Positions 45,518-56,257 of a stretch of 64,000 bases of DNA are shown here, piece by piece. The stretch spans positions 275,089,349 through 275,153,348 of the forward strand of contig CM054062.1 in the NCBI GenBank assembly GCA_028641055.1. Direction: 5' to 3'. The translations under genes and the position numbers were made by a program. How positions within the stretch are numbered: position 1 is the first letter of the stretch; each line of letters begins with the position of its first letter. The stretch is from Alopecurus myosuroides (lineage: Eukaryota; Streptophyta; Magnoliopsida; Poales; Poaceae). The notes beneath the pieces were generated by a model that was not told where the DNA came from, made no database searches, and worked only from the letters and a program-made list of their open reading frames with translations.

Positions 45518-48402
45518 TGAACGTGCAACGATGTCGCCTAGAGGGGGGGTGAATAGGCGATTAAAACTTTTCCGGCTAAGGCTTGCTAAATGCGGAAATA
45601 AACTAGGTGTTTAAATTAACAAGCACACAACCTAAATAATCTAGGGTCAACTAGGTGCACCAACAACTTATGCTAAGGCAGACAAGTAACAAGGTCATAG
45701 AAAGATATATAACTTCAAGCACGAAGGCTATCACAATGTAAATTGCATAAGTAGAAAGCTCGGGTATAGAAATAACCGAGCCACACGGAGACGATGATGT
45801 ATTCCCGAGTTCCTCCCACAAGGGGAGTACGTCTCGTTGGAGGGGTGTGCGCTCGCCACAAAGGCCTACTCAACGCCACAAAGGTCTCACCCAATTCTCC
45901 GATGAACCCCGCCACAAAGGCCTAGTTCACCTTCCACTATTGGCAACCTTCGATCGAGGCACACATCCACAACTTAATTGGAGGCTCTCGATGTCACCAC
46001 AATCTTGGGGCACACATGCACAACTCAATTGGAGGCTCCCAAGAACACCACAAAGTCGTCTAGGGTCCAATACCCAAGAGTAACAAGCTCACAAACTTTC
46101 ACTTCCACGAATCCTCGTGAAGAGACCAAACCGATGAAACCGATGCAAATGGCAAGAGCACAAGTACTCAAATCCTCCACTCTCAAATTCCAACAAAGCA
46201 ACAAATTCTTATGGGGGAATAAGAGAGGAAGAACAATGGAGGAGAAACACAAAGAACTCCAAGATCTAGATTCACTAAGTTCCTCTCACTAAGAGGAGAG
46301 ATGGATTGGTGGAAATGTGGATCTAGATATCCTCTAACTTCTCTCTCAAATATATGCAAGAATCATTGGAGGGATTGAGAGCGGGGCAAGGTTTCCAAGG
46401 TCAACAATAGTGGGAAAGAGAGTGAAAATCGTGTTGGGCAGCCTTAGGGTCAAGGGGGAAGAAGACCCCCTTAAATAGGGGACCCAAAATATGACCGTTA
46501 GGTGAAAATCGCGCCCAGCAGTGGTAATACCGCTCGGCCTAGCGATTTCGGTACTGGTTCGGGCAGTTTCTGGCGGTACTGGTGCGGTACTACCGCTGGA
46601 CAAAAACAGCAAAAACACCCGATACGAAAACGGTCATAACTTTTGCGTCCGGACTCCGTTTTCGGTGATCTTGGGCTCGTTGAAATCGCAACTACGAGAT
46701 ATACAAGATTATGCAGAGAAACATAATTGTAAAACAATGACACTTAAAACAAATTGGGAAAGGAATTTCCTCTCTAAAAAGGACCAACCGGGAAAACCTT
46801 CAACATCAAAAACTCAATAAGTGTTTCATGTGAAAACCATTTTTGATGAACTTGGGCTTGTCATGAAGATCACAACAAGCACCAAAACCCATAGAGATAA
46901 AAGCCAAATAAGAACCAAGAAAGATGATATGCGAGAGTGCAAAGGTTTGAGCTCTCCACAACGATTCGATCAAGTTACTCACTTGAGAGCCCCTCTTGAT
47001 AGTACGACTATCGATCCTATAACCCGGTCTCCCAAAAGTATGAGACCGGTAAAATAGAAAACCTATCAAGATTATACCTTTGCCTTGAGCATTCCACTTG
47101 AGCTAGATGATGACGATCTTGACTCTCTCAAGTTGGATCTTCTTTCTTGATCGTGCTAGCTAGCACTTGCTCCTCTTGATGAAGACTTGCAAGTTGCTCC
47201 CCCATACACCATTATGGGAGAGACCCTTTTCGGCACATCTTCAAAAGGCCACAATCTCCAAATGAGTGGCAAGCATCAAGAATAGGATTTCTTCGATATG
47301 CTTCACTTGAGCTTCCACGTCAAGCTAGATGACAAACACCGCTTGACGACAAAGACCATGGGATATATGAAATCTTTCTTGTGAAGCATGCCCATGGAAA
47401 GATACCTAACCACACATAGAGATATCACACTCACATATCATGGGTTAGTTCACAAAGCTATATGGACAATTACTTACCATTACCACGAGATACATAATCC
47501 CACTAGGTACATCTTGTAGCTTTATGTGTTGATCATACGCATGATCAACCTTGTATCTTTTCTCCTTTCTTCGTCCATAAAGTTGATGTCTTGAAGGTAG
47601 ACATGAATGACCACTCCATCTTGTTCTTCAAGACATCAAACAAATAAGCTTAATAGCACAGCGGTACTACCTCTGCACACAGGCGGTACTACCGCCCACA
47701 GACATCATAGGGTACCCAATGTACTGCACACTGGAGCTCAGTGGTACCACATAAGTACCGTGAAGCTCCAGTGGCGGTACTATCGTAATCGGCAACGGTA
47801 CTACCGTTAGCCCCAAACTCGATATAAATCGAGAAGGCTGGCGGTAGTACTAGGCCACTGCCGCCCTAGTACCGTAATCGTTACTGTGAGCAAAACTTCC
47901 CTGGCGGTATTTTGACTGGTACTGCCAGCGGTACTACCGCGTCCTGGAAGGAGCGGTACTACCGCTGACGGTAGCGATACTACCGCCGTGGGGAGTGTTG
48001 CTCCAAAAGTGACTAAGTACTAGCGGTAGTACTATAAAGGTACCGCCTGGGTACCGTGGATATCAGTGGCCTTTTCTTTGCTAGCGGTATCACCAGCCGT
48101 GGTACCGCTCCTGGGAGGAGACGGTACAAACCGCGGTACTACCGCTGTCTGGAGTGTACCAAGTGTGTCGCAGCAGTACAACTCCAGAGGAGCGGTACTA
48201 CCGCTGCACAACCCGGTACTACCGTTCGACAGAGAAAAAGCTTCTCGGGCATTCTTGGACATCAAATGATCATCTTCGAGTCACACAAGACTCCAAACTA
48301 TTCATATGGACAAGTCGTGAAAGAATATCTCAATACAAACATTAGTCCTTAAGGATTGTCATTAATTACCAAAACCACATATGGGGGCACCATGCGCTTT
48401 CA
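45518..48402 (-). repeat. 5' LTR of the outer Copia element (2885 bp)
   Basis: Same termini as 19077-21957, with the PBS adjacent. The palindrome cluster lies at 47655-48235. The right end (CATGCGCTTTCA) abuts LINE-B coding DNA. Confidence 0.92.
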
Positions 48403-50667
48403 TAGGTACATCAAGGTACTTACAGGGAAACTCTGCAACCTTGCAACAAAAGATTTGGGCAAACAAATTAACCTGATTAGGGTCCACATGGATGGTCATC
48501 AGGTCAGATTTGTGGTAATTGATTCTCATCCCTGACATGTTCTAGAAACAGGACAAAATCCATTTCATATTCCTAGCATAGGCTATATTTGACTCAAGGG
48601 GGAGAATTGTATCATCAGCATACTGGAGACTGATGATACCACCAGGAACAACTTGTGGGAGTAGGCCTTGTAGAAGTCCAGCAGCAGCAGCTTTAGAAAG
48701 CATTTTGGAGAAAACTTCCCCCACCAAGTTAAACAGGATTGGAGAACAAGGGTCTCCTTGCTTGAGGCATTTTCCTACTTTAAAATAGGAACTATTCACA
48801 TCATCGACCCTAACACAAAGGGAACCCCCTACCAGCAGACTTTTAATCCACCCCCTAAAGACAGGCCCAAAGCCCCTGGAAAGAAGCATTTCATCCAGGT
48901 GTCATAGGACTTCTCACAATCCAGTTTAATCACTAAAGCAGGGTCACCCTTGGAATGGGCGGCATGGATAAGCTCCTGAGCTGACACCACACTCTCTAGA
49001 ATGAACCTACCCTTAATAAAGGCAGTCTGATTACTGGAGATCAACCTGCTACCCACCAAGGAGAGCCTAGTGGTAATAGCCTTAGAAATAATTTTCAAGC
49101 TACAATTACCAAGTCTAATAGGTCTGAATTTTTTAATTTCTCTAGCATCAGGTTCTTTAGGGATCAGAGTTATAATGGAAAAGTTTAGTCTAGCAACAGC
49201 TAGCCTGCCAAGTTCAAAGTCCGTAACCAAGGTCATAAAATCATCCTTGATAAGCTCCCAAAACTTTTGATAAAAAGGAAAAGAGAATCCATAAGGACCA
49301 GGAGCACCATTGGCATAAGAGCCAAAGATAGGCTCCTTAATCTCATCTACATAGAAAGGTTTTTGCAAGAGAGTATTCTCCTTAGCAGTGAATTTATCAT
49401 TGTGGTCCCAAAAATCAGCCCCCAAAGATATGTTCATCCTTGATTCAACAGCAAACAAGGATTTGTAGAAATCCGGTGCTACTTTAAGCATGTCACAGGT
49501 TTATTCTATAGGGCCAGCAGGTCCATCTAGGACTGCGATTTGTTTTTTCTCCTTCTTTGGTTAGCAACAGCATGGAAATAAGAGGTATGTCTATCCCCTT
49601 CTTTCACATACCTATCTCTAGATCTTTGCCAGGATTTGGTCTCATCCAACCTAAGAAGTTTGTCAAGGTCACTCCTGATTTGGCTCAACCTCTGAGCCTC
49701 CTCTGTAGGAGTAGGCAGGATTCAGAGAAGGTATCAAGAATATCAAATTCTTGGAGTAGTTCATTTTTCTCTTTTTATTGGCAGCATCAACATTGATGCT
49801 CCAACCCTTACAATTTCTCCTAAGGTTTCTCAACTTGAACTGCCATCTATCAATAGGAGAAGTCAAGGAGAAAGGGAGGGTCCATACCCTGTGGACCAAG
49901 GAATGAAACTCAGGATATTCCGGCCACCACTTCTCAAACCTAAAAAGTCTAGGGGTGGGGGCATCAGAACATGTGTCCAAGAGAAGGGGAGTATGGTCAC
50001 TAACTGGCCTGGGTAGGGTCGTGATAGTAGTGAGGGGGTACTTAAGATCCCAATCAGTACTAGCCAAAACTCTGCCCAAAGTGGCCATAATGGGATCTTC
50101 CTGATTGATAGATCAGGTAAAACTCTTGTTGGCCAGTTTATAGTTGATTATGGGTCAGGTATTAATCCAATCATTGAACAAAAAGGACCAGTTAGCATTA
50201 ACTGCACCATTATTCTTTTCAGAGCTATATCTTACTAGATTAAAGTCTCCCCCTATCAGACTAGGGAGGGAACTTTTATCCATTATGTCATGCAATTCAG
50301 CAATGAACTGCAGTTTGAAATCATAATAAAGGGTACCATACAAAGCAATCAGTTGCCATGTAAAGTCATCAACTAAGTTCTTAACAATAATAGAGACACA
50401 AAACTCAGAACAAGAATGACTAACAATATCAAACTTGTCTTTTCTGAATCCTACCAAGATACCACCAGCAGTACCCTTGGCAGGCAACGTAATCCAGGAG
50501 AACTCCCAAGGTACAGAAATAAAATTCAGGAAGTGGGGGGAAAGTAATCTTTTTGGTCTCCTGAATTCCTACAAAATCTAACTTATTTTTACAAAAAAAA
50601 AGTCAGCTACGACTTGTTTGCGGCGAGGTCTCCCTGTGCCTCTACTATTCCACAATCCTCCTATCAT
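48403..50667 (-). pseudogene. LINE-B ORF2: endonuclease and reverse transcriptase
   Basis: It starts at ATG 50665-50667 (MIGGLWNSRGTGR), the usual beginning of plant L1 ORF2. The AP-endonuclease-like part shows KGTAGGILVGFRKD near 50440 and LIGGDFNLVRYSSEK near 50230, then VSDHTPLLLDT near 49990. RT shows NFSIITLIPKEPDAREIKKFRPI near 49150, KAITTRL, NQTAFIKGRFI, CLKQGDPCSPILFNLV near 48750 and the catalytic LQYADD near 48630. Stops and frameshifts divide it (for example near 50155, 49669 and 48830-48890). Without repair it could not act, and the Copia insertion removes the 3' part. Confidence 0.85.
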
Positions 50668-51465
50668 TAGGTTTTGATTTGGAACTTTTAGTAACAGTTG
50701 TCCATGGGTTACTTTTAAGGCCAGACTCAGGGTCAGGTAGCTGACAAGAGGTTTGGCAAGCAACACCTCTCATTTTAGAAGGTGTAAGGGCAGGGAACTG
50801 CTCAACACGGTCTATATCGATAGAGCTAGGAAGAGAAACATTAGGATTATCTACTGCAAATTTATGATCAAGAATAATCTCATATTGCACCAATTTTTGA
50901 ATGTTAACTTGTTCCTCTGCTATGGATGACCCACAAGAGATATCTATGACATCTAACATATCACCAAGGATATTTGGATTAAGGACAGCAAAAGAAATGC
51001 CTTTAAAACTAGGAGGAACCTCCAAATTTTGCTTCATCTTATCCTTTTCTGCTTTCTCAACAATAGTCATAGCTCCATGATTCCTGGCACTCCTCCTAGT
51101 GGCAATAGCTGGGCCCCACTTAGTCTTCTTGCTCTGATTAGGGGGAGGGGAAGCAATAGAAGTTTCATCCAGAGAAGGAAGAAGAGTTCTTTTGGAACCA
51201 CTGAGAAGGGAAACCACATCAGAGTGAAGGCACTTAGTACACTCAGTACAGGGGTGATCTTCCACGGGATCATCTTCATCCGTGTCCATTCCAGCTTCAA
51301 AGAGGTCCTTATATAAGTCCAGATCAATCGTAGAGTTTTCCAGTTGGAGGATACAGCAAGGAGCAACAGGTTCAGGGATCACTTGTAGTGGTTTAGGAAA
51401 AGGACCAACCCAGTCCCACACACCATCATCCAGCTTGTCATGGTCCAGCCTACCAGGGAGGGACC
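50645..51465 (-). pseudogene. LINE-B ORF1, C-terminal part
   Basis: Open from about 51421 to the TAG at 50645-50647, with acidic and Ser/Pro-rich stretches (GMDTDEDDPVEDHP), a basic motif typical of plant ORF1 tails (KWGPAIATRRSARN) and a Lys/Glu helix (EKAEKDKMKQNLE). It is cut from its N-terminal part by the 916-bp insertion at 51474. Its last codons overlap ORF2. Confidence 0.72.
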
Positions 51466-51473
51466 CCTGTGGA

Positions 51474-52389
51474 CAAAGGCGAGTCCAGGAATTTAAGGTT
51501 GCCTCAAAAAAAATTCAGACAAATATGGCACAAAGTTTCAGGTCAAACCATACAGTTTGGTTCGCACACTAATACCAATTCTAGAGAAGTAACGACAAAA
51601 GGAGAAAAAAATCAATTGTATCCGGCATTGCTTGCTATCCCAATCTTAGCCATCTCTAGATATTAGCACACAATTAGTAGGCATTCACAAGTCATAAGTG
51701 GTCCCTAGTCTCTATCAGTACCAGTCTATCAATACTCATTGGTTGTGACATGCTCAGATTCTGTTTCAGTTTGCTCAGGCTCAGGTTGCTCAGTTTCAAG
51801 TTGAGTGGTTGAACGAGGTCTATAAAAACTATGAATGCTCGTATTTTTCCTCTTTATTTTTGCAAATCTGAAAACAGATTGGACATAAATAGATTACCAA
51901 CAAGGTACTAATTACATATTGCAATTGACAGATAGAAAAAATAGTTTAAGGATTGAGAAAATATACCACTATTGTCCTATTGCAATTGGCGGCCGCTAGG
52001 TCTTGCTGCTGGGCGAGCTCCGTGTCGCGTGGCTGGATGGTGGTGTGGCCGCTCCACCAGATCCCAGTCGCCGGTCCCCGCGTTGCCGTCCGGTCGCAGC
52101 TGGTCGGTCGGCCGCCTTCGCCTGGCTCCTCTGCTGTTGCAATGCTTCGTGCGGGGCTTCGGGAGTTGGGGATTTCATGGGTGGAAGAGCCTCACGCCAT
52201 TTCACCGATGAGTGCGAGAAACATAGCAAGTCCGGCCGTGCGTGCACTTGGTCGACCGTGCGTGCTTTGCCAAATTGGCTTTGGAGTTCAGCCTGTACAT
52301 GATTACTAGTATAGTAGTAAAAAGAAAAAAATGTCTTTTTTAAGGGCAGGCTGAAGCTTGTTGAAGCCTTCCTGCTAAACTCTCCTTTG
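51474..52389. mobile_element. 916-bp hAT-like non-autonomous DNA transposon in LINE-B ORF1
   Basis: The 8-bp word CCTGTGGA flanks it (51466-51473 and 52390-52397). The ends are inverted: left CAAAGGCGAGTCCAGG, right (reverse complement) CAAAGGAGAGTTTAGC. An 8-bp duplication with short imperfect terminal inverted repeats beginning CA fits hAT. No transposase is visible; a GC-rich block lies at 51985-52300 whose open frames look spurious. Confidence 0.78.
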
Positions 52390-52397
52390 CCTGTGGA

Positions 52398-53956
52398 CTA
52401 GGGCAATGAGTTGCAGCAGAGAGCTCAGGGCATCTTATGCAATCATCTTCCATAACACCTTTACCAAAACTCTGCCGAGGTTGGATAGTTGCAAGTTGAG
52501 TGGCAGGTGTAGGGCGAATTGGCCCAGAGGAGACACCTGATCAGCATCCATATCAGAGGTAGGATTAGCTAGATCACCACCAGGACCATCTCCATGGGAG
52601 GAAGAACCATCAACTTCATTTTCCACATCAATATGAAGCAAATATAAGGCCTGGTTCATTTCAACAACCCTCTGAGATGGAATCTTAGATCTATCTTTGG
52701 CAGAGACAAGCATCCTAACCACGGAATACATAGATTTGAAGAGAAGGGACCAGTCAATATCAACAAGAACACCCAAGATGGAAGCAATTTGAGCAAAGTT
52801 CTTCCAAGCACACCACTTAGAAGGTATACCTCTGATATTCACCCATAACTCATCCAGATAGCCATACTCCTTGACCTCACCGTCCCAAGAAGTGATCTTA
52901 ATAGTAACTCCATCCTTCTCAAGACCAAAAGCAGGAAATTCACACAGATCTGAGACCTTCTTCCAAGGGGGGTGGGGTTCTGACCAGAAAGAAGTTGGAT
53001 TCTAGTTTCCTCATTTACCAAGGCCACTTTCTTTCCTTACAGAAGATGGAGTTGAAGTTTGATTTGAGCTCAGAAAGAGAAAGGTCCCCCTTCTTGACCG
53101 TAACGACTCCACAGTTGGTGAAATTAAGCCATTTGGTTGACTCGGCATCAGGAATATCAACATGAAAGAACCCTAAGCCAGGATTTCCACTACCGAAATA
53201 CTCCGCAGTTGGATGTCCCTTGAGCCATTAAGGGCAAGAGCTCACCGGATGTCCAGGGAGGTTAGAGATGAAACAGAGCCTAGGTTTGACACAATTTCCT
53301 ACGAAATGACCAGGATCCCCGCAATTGAAAAATATCAGCTTGTTGTACCTTGGGTCCAGAACCTGCTCTGGGAGAGAAGGAATCTCAGAGCTCGCGGATT
53401 GGGAGGAAGCCGATCTATCAGACGAGACAGGTTGTGGCTGAGAGTTAACAGGCACAACACCTCCCTGAAGAACTAGGTTTGCCAGGTTGTGGAGGAGGAG
53501 GGCGGATCTGGGGCGGGGAAGCAACGCTGATCCCCTTCTGGATCCAGACGAGAAGGCTTCTCGATTTATCTCCGTCACGGCGAAGGGAAGAAACTGCCCA
53601 TAATTGACCGAACATCTCTTCCACCTCCTCCTCTTCGACACCACTGTTGCTGACTAGTGGGGACAGGCATGAGCGAAGACCCGGCCCCACACCTCGAAAA
53701 GGTTCCACCCGTCCGCCATTGCCAAGCTCGGGAAAAGCAGCGCGATCCTAGGCCATGGCGGAGCAGGCAGCACGGGGGCTCGAGGAAGGTCAACATGGAT
53801 CGATCCCACCGCCACGGTCGAATTGGTCGCCCCAATGGACCGAGGACCCGCGGGGGAGGAGAATGGAGAAGCGGTGCTCGCCGTCGAACGAGCGGACTCC
53901 ACGCGATCACGAGCCGGGGAGCTCCCACCAGAGGTTGTCGAAGCAGTGAAGCACAC
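52398..53956 (-). pseudogene. LINE-B ORF1, N-terminal and central part
   Basis: The minus strand encodes a Ser/Arg/Pro-rich start (a candidate begins MADGWNLFEVWG near 53735). Two degenerate zinc knuckles follow near 53235-53320, in which one Cys of each is replaced (F-x2-C in the first, C-x2-S in the second). An in-frame stop at 53228-53230 is followed by the conserved block FGSGNPGLGFFHVDIPD (53145-53195) and then a DUF4283 part (ELWVNIRGIPSKWCAWKNFAQIASILGVLVDID near 52750-52850). The frame is broken several times. The exact start is uncertain because of the GC-rich leader. Confidence 0.7.
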
Positions 53957-54190
53957 GAGAGGGTTTCGAGCTCTTCTGCTGGAAAATCGCCCCCATTATC
54001 CTCGGCGAAGCGCACCGGAGATGAGTAGGGAAGCTAGGCCGGGGCGAGTGAGCGAGCAGCGGTGCGGGGGCGGTCGCGAGGTCGGAAACAAGGGAGACTC
54101 CTGCGAGAGGGAGCCGCCACAACGGAAGCGGGGAGAACGCCATCCCTCCCTTTTCCTTGTCGATTCGGACGTTAGGATAGTGCCGGGTGA

Positions 54191-54555
54191 CCCGAAACCA
54201 CACTAACATAAACAGCAATTGTCCTGGTTAGATCCATGGATATATGTAATTGTTCCGGAGTTAGCATCCGAGGATTTAACAGCTCTTTCACGGCCGGATC
54301 TGCTTCTTCCCTCTCCTCGTCTTTTCTGCAGACATTTTTTTCCCTGTCAAATGAACCTGCACTCTGAATCTGTTCTGATCCATTCGCTCCCTTGTTCCTC
54401 CCCCATCGCGGCATTGTCTTTCCAACGCCAAGTCTTCAGAGTGTACGTGGGTCGACTGCCAGGAGACCTGTCATGATGAAAATAAAACAGGGCTTGTTTA
54501 GAACAACATGAATTCACAGGAAACAGTTCGTTCCCGCATGAATCTGGAGAAAACA
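54191..54555. other. Unassigned DNA between LINE-B and kinase duplication copy 2
   Basis: No gene or recognised element. It should contain the junction created when the kinase/LINE unit was duplicated; homology to copy 1 begins at 54556. Confidence 0.5.
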
Positions 54556-55037
54556 ATTTACTGCATTCCAAACGGGATGTAGGTTGTCAGTTGTGACCCA
54601 AAAACATTCTGCAGCGGTACCTCATTGGGTGTCAGGTCACCTGTCGTCCCCGTGAAGCTTGTCCTGGTTATTGGTTAAGAAGCCACTGAAAACAGCATGC
54701 CGTTCTGAACTTCACACTTAAACTGTAGTGCAACGTTTGGGGCATATGAACACACAATGGATCGGTTAATTTCTCCCAATTAAACAGAACAGTCACATAA
54801 TCTGAAAGGAAGATGCTTGCTCTAGAATTCAATCCTGTATCAAACAGTTACTATATCGCTTTCTTTACAGTTGGATCGAGGATTTACATGGATCGATCGA
54901 TCATCCAAGCTCTGTAATTTTGCACGAGACAGTTACATCGTTTATCTACAATTCGAATGTGTCTACATGGTACTCCGTAACAATTTCTACATGGATCGAT
55001 CGTCCAAATGCTACATCTGGGACAGCTAGCTAAAGCT

Positions 55038-56144
55038 TTACACCCGTTGTGCTCTCAATACCGCGAGCGGAACCACGAAGCGTGGCGTCTTCTTTGTCGG
55101 CAACGGCAAAGCTGCTTCAACCTTTGCAGGGGCGGTGGCGGAGGGACGAGGAGGAGCAGAGAACCATGGGTGCTTGAGCGCCTTGGCCGCTGTGAGTCGC
55201 TTGTCGGGGTTGCACGTGAGAAGTCCCTGCAGCACCTGGAACCCTTGCTCTGACAGCTTCTCTTCGGGGAAGATCTCCCGCAGCCTGCTGTTCTTGTGCT
55301 GCCTCGCCGGCAACAGTTTCAACGCCTTGGCGGCGAGCGGAAGCGACCTGAACCCCGGCCACGCCGTCTCGTCCGGCATGCCGAGCACTCTGAAGATATT
55401 CGAGAGCTGGAGCACCTCGTCGATGTTCTCGCCCTCCTCTTCGTCGTCAAGGAACAGCGTCTCGCCGGTGAGCATCGCCCCCATGACGCACCCGAGCGAC
55501 CAGATGTCGACGCCCGCGTCGTAGTCCGGCTTCTGCAGGAGCATCTCGGGCGCCATGTAGCCCGCGGTGCCGGCCGGGGCGTAGGGCGGAAGGTCGGACG
55601 TCATGGAGAGCGCCAGCCCGAAGTCGCAGAGCTTGACGGGCTTCCCGCCTTGGCCGACGAGGATGTTGGCCGGCTTGATGTCGCGGTGCACGACGTGGCC
55701 GGCGTGCATCATCTTGGCACCCGTCAGCAGCTTCCACATGAAAACGCGCACCGTCCTTTCCGAGAAGGGCGTTCCGTGGAGCCTGTTCCAGAGGATGGTG
55801 TGGAGGCTCTCCGCGGGGACGTGCTCCATGACGAGGCAGAGCGCGCCGGTGGCGGGGTCGCGCGCTAGGCCCTCGAATCCGGCCACGTAGGGATTCCCCC
55901 TGCAGGCCACGAGGAATCGGGCTTCGCGCACGAGCTCGGCGGAGTCGTCCGGCGAGGAGAGGCACTTGATGGCGACCGTGTCGCCGGTGACGCGGTGGCG
56001 CGCCTTGAGGACGGTCCCGAAGCCGCCCTCGCCGATGCATGTGCGCTCCTCGTAATCTTCGATGCTGCCGATGCTGATGCGGCTCCTCTTGCTGCTGGTC
56101 GTCGCGTGGGCGGCGGCAGGAGCAGGTCGCTTGCAGGCGGCCAT
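55038..56144 (-). CDS. CDK-like serine/threonine protein kinase (CDKF-2-like), copy 2, intact
   Basis: 368 residues, same length and domain order as copy 1, intronless. All kinase motifs are kept (GEGGFGTV, VAIK, HRDIKPAN, DFG, APE). Substitutions relative to copy 1 are D84N, L152V (just before HRD), M182T (after DFG), T261A, R282Q, H285N, Q294E, A337T and A368V; none removes a catalytic residue. An open frame extends 36 codons upstream to an ATG at 56252 that overlaps the TATA box. I reject that start because the shared MAACKRP start is conserved and copy 1 has no such extension in frame. Two intact copies with few changes suggest either a recent duplication or selection. Confidence 0.9.
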   Translation of the reverse strand: MAACKRPAPAAAHATTSSKRSRISIGSIEDYEERTCIGEGGFGTVLKARHRVTGDTVAIKCLSSPDDSAELVREARFLVACRGNPYVAGFEGLARDPATGALCLVMEHVPAESLHTILWNRLHGTPFSERTVRVFMWKLLTGAKMMHAGHVVHRDIKPANILVGQGGKPVKLCDFGLALSMTSDLPPYAPAGTAGYMAPEMLLQKPDYDAGVDIWSLGCVMGAMLTGETLFLDDEEEGENIDEVLQLSNIFRVLGMPDETAWPGFRSLPLAAKALKLLPARQHKNSRLREIFPEEKLSEQGFQVLQGLLTCNPDKRLTAAKALKHPWFSAPPRPSATAPAKVEAALPLPTKKTPRFVVPLAVLRAQRV

Positions 56145-56251
56145 GGCGCTCGATCGATCGACTGCTTGGTCGCTGGGATTGGAAAGCGCGATGGGGCTGG
56201 AGACGAGAGGGGCGATGATGGATGGAGATGGAGCAGGTTCGGCGCGCGGCA

Positions 56252-56257
56252 TATATA
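56252..56257 (-). promoter_or_regulatory. TATA box of kinase copy 2
   Basis: TATATA on minus, 108 bp upstream of the ATG; same context (GCGTATATATGCCGCGCG) as copy 1. Confidence 0.65.

Larger units (their letters stand above)
19077..48402 (-). mobile_element. Outer Sirevirus-like Copia element (29.3 kb with nested insertions), pol missing
   Basis: Two LTRs of 2881 and 2885 bp in the same minus orientation bound it: 19077-21957 with a polypurine tract beside it, and 45518-48402 with a tRNA-Met-type primer binding site. Gag remnants with two zinc knuckles lie at about 43144-45464. No protease, integrase, RT or RNase H was found; the only pol in the interval belongs to the nested plus-strand element 23281-39249. 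Flanking LINE-B halves join as one ORF2. Flanking 5-mers are GAGTT (19072-19076) and TAGGT (48403-48407), each one base from GAGGT, consistent with a mutated target duplication. Confidence 0.88.
48403..54190 (-). mobile_element. LINE-B, 5' portion (ORF1 and most of ORF2), right end approximate
   Basis: The minus strand holds a GC-rich leader (about 53960-54190), ORF1 with degenerate zinc knuckles and a DUF4283 domain, then ORF2 with endonuclease and RT. ORF1 and ORF2 overlap by 23 bp. A hAT-like element sits in ORF1. Coding continuity runs across the Copia insertion to 19076: the C-K-Y-L-D-V-P block at 48403-48430 is followed at 19076 by codons for L-H-F-type residues. Frames carry many stops. 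Confidence 0.82.

Noticed and set aside
53575..54015. Overlapping long frames on both strands near 53650-54220
   Set aside because: GC-rich LINE leader produces open frames in all phases; only the frame with zinc knuckles and DUF4283 has family support.
55038..56252. 404-residue kinase with a longer N-terminus (start at 56252)
   Set aside because: The upstream ATG overlaps the TATA box and copy 1 lacks the extension in frame; the conserved MAACKRP start fits both copies.
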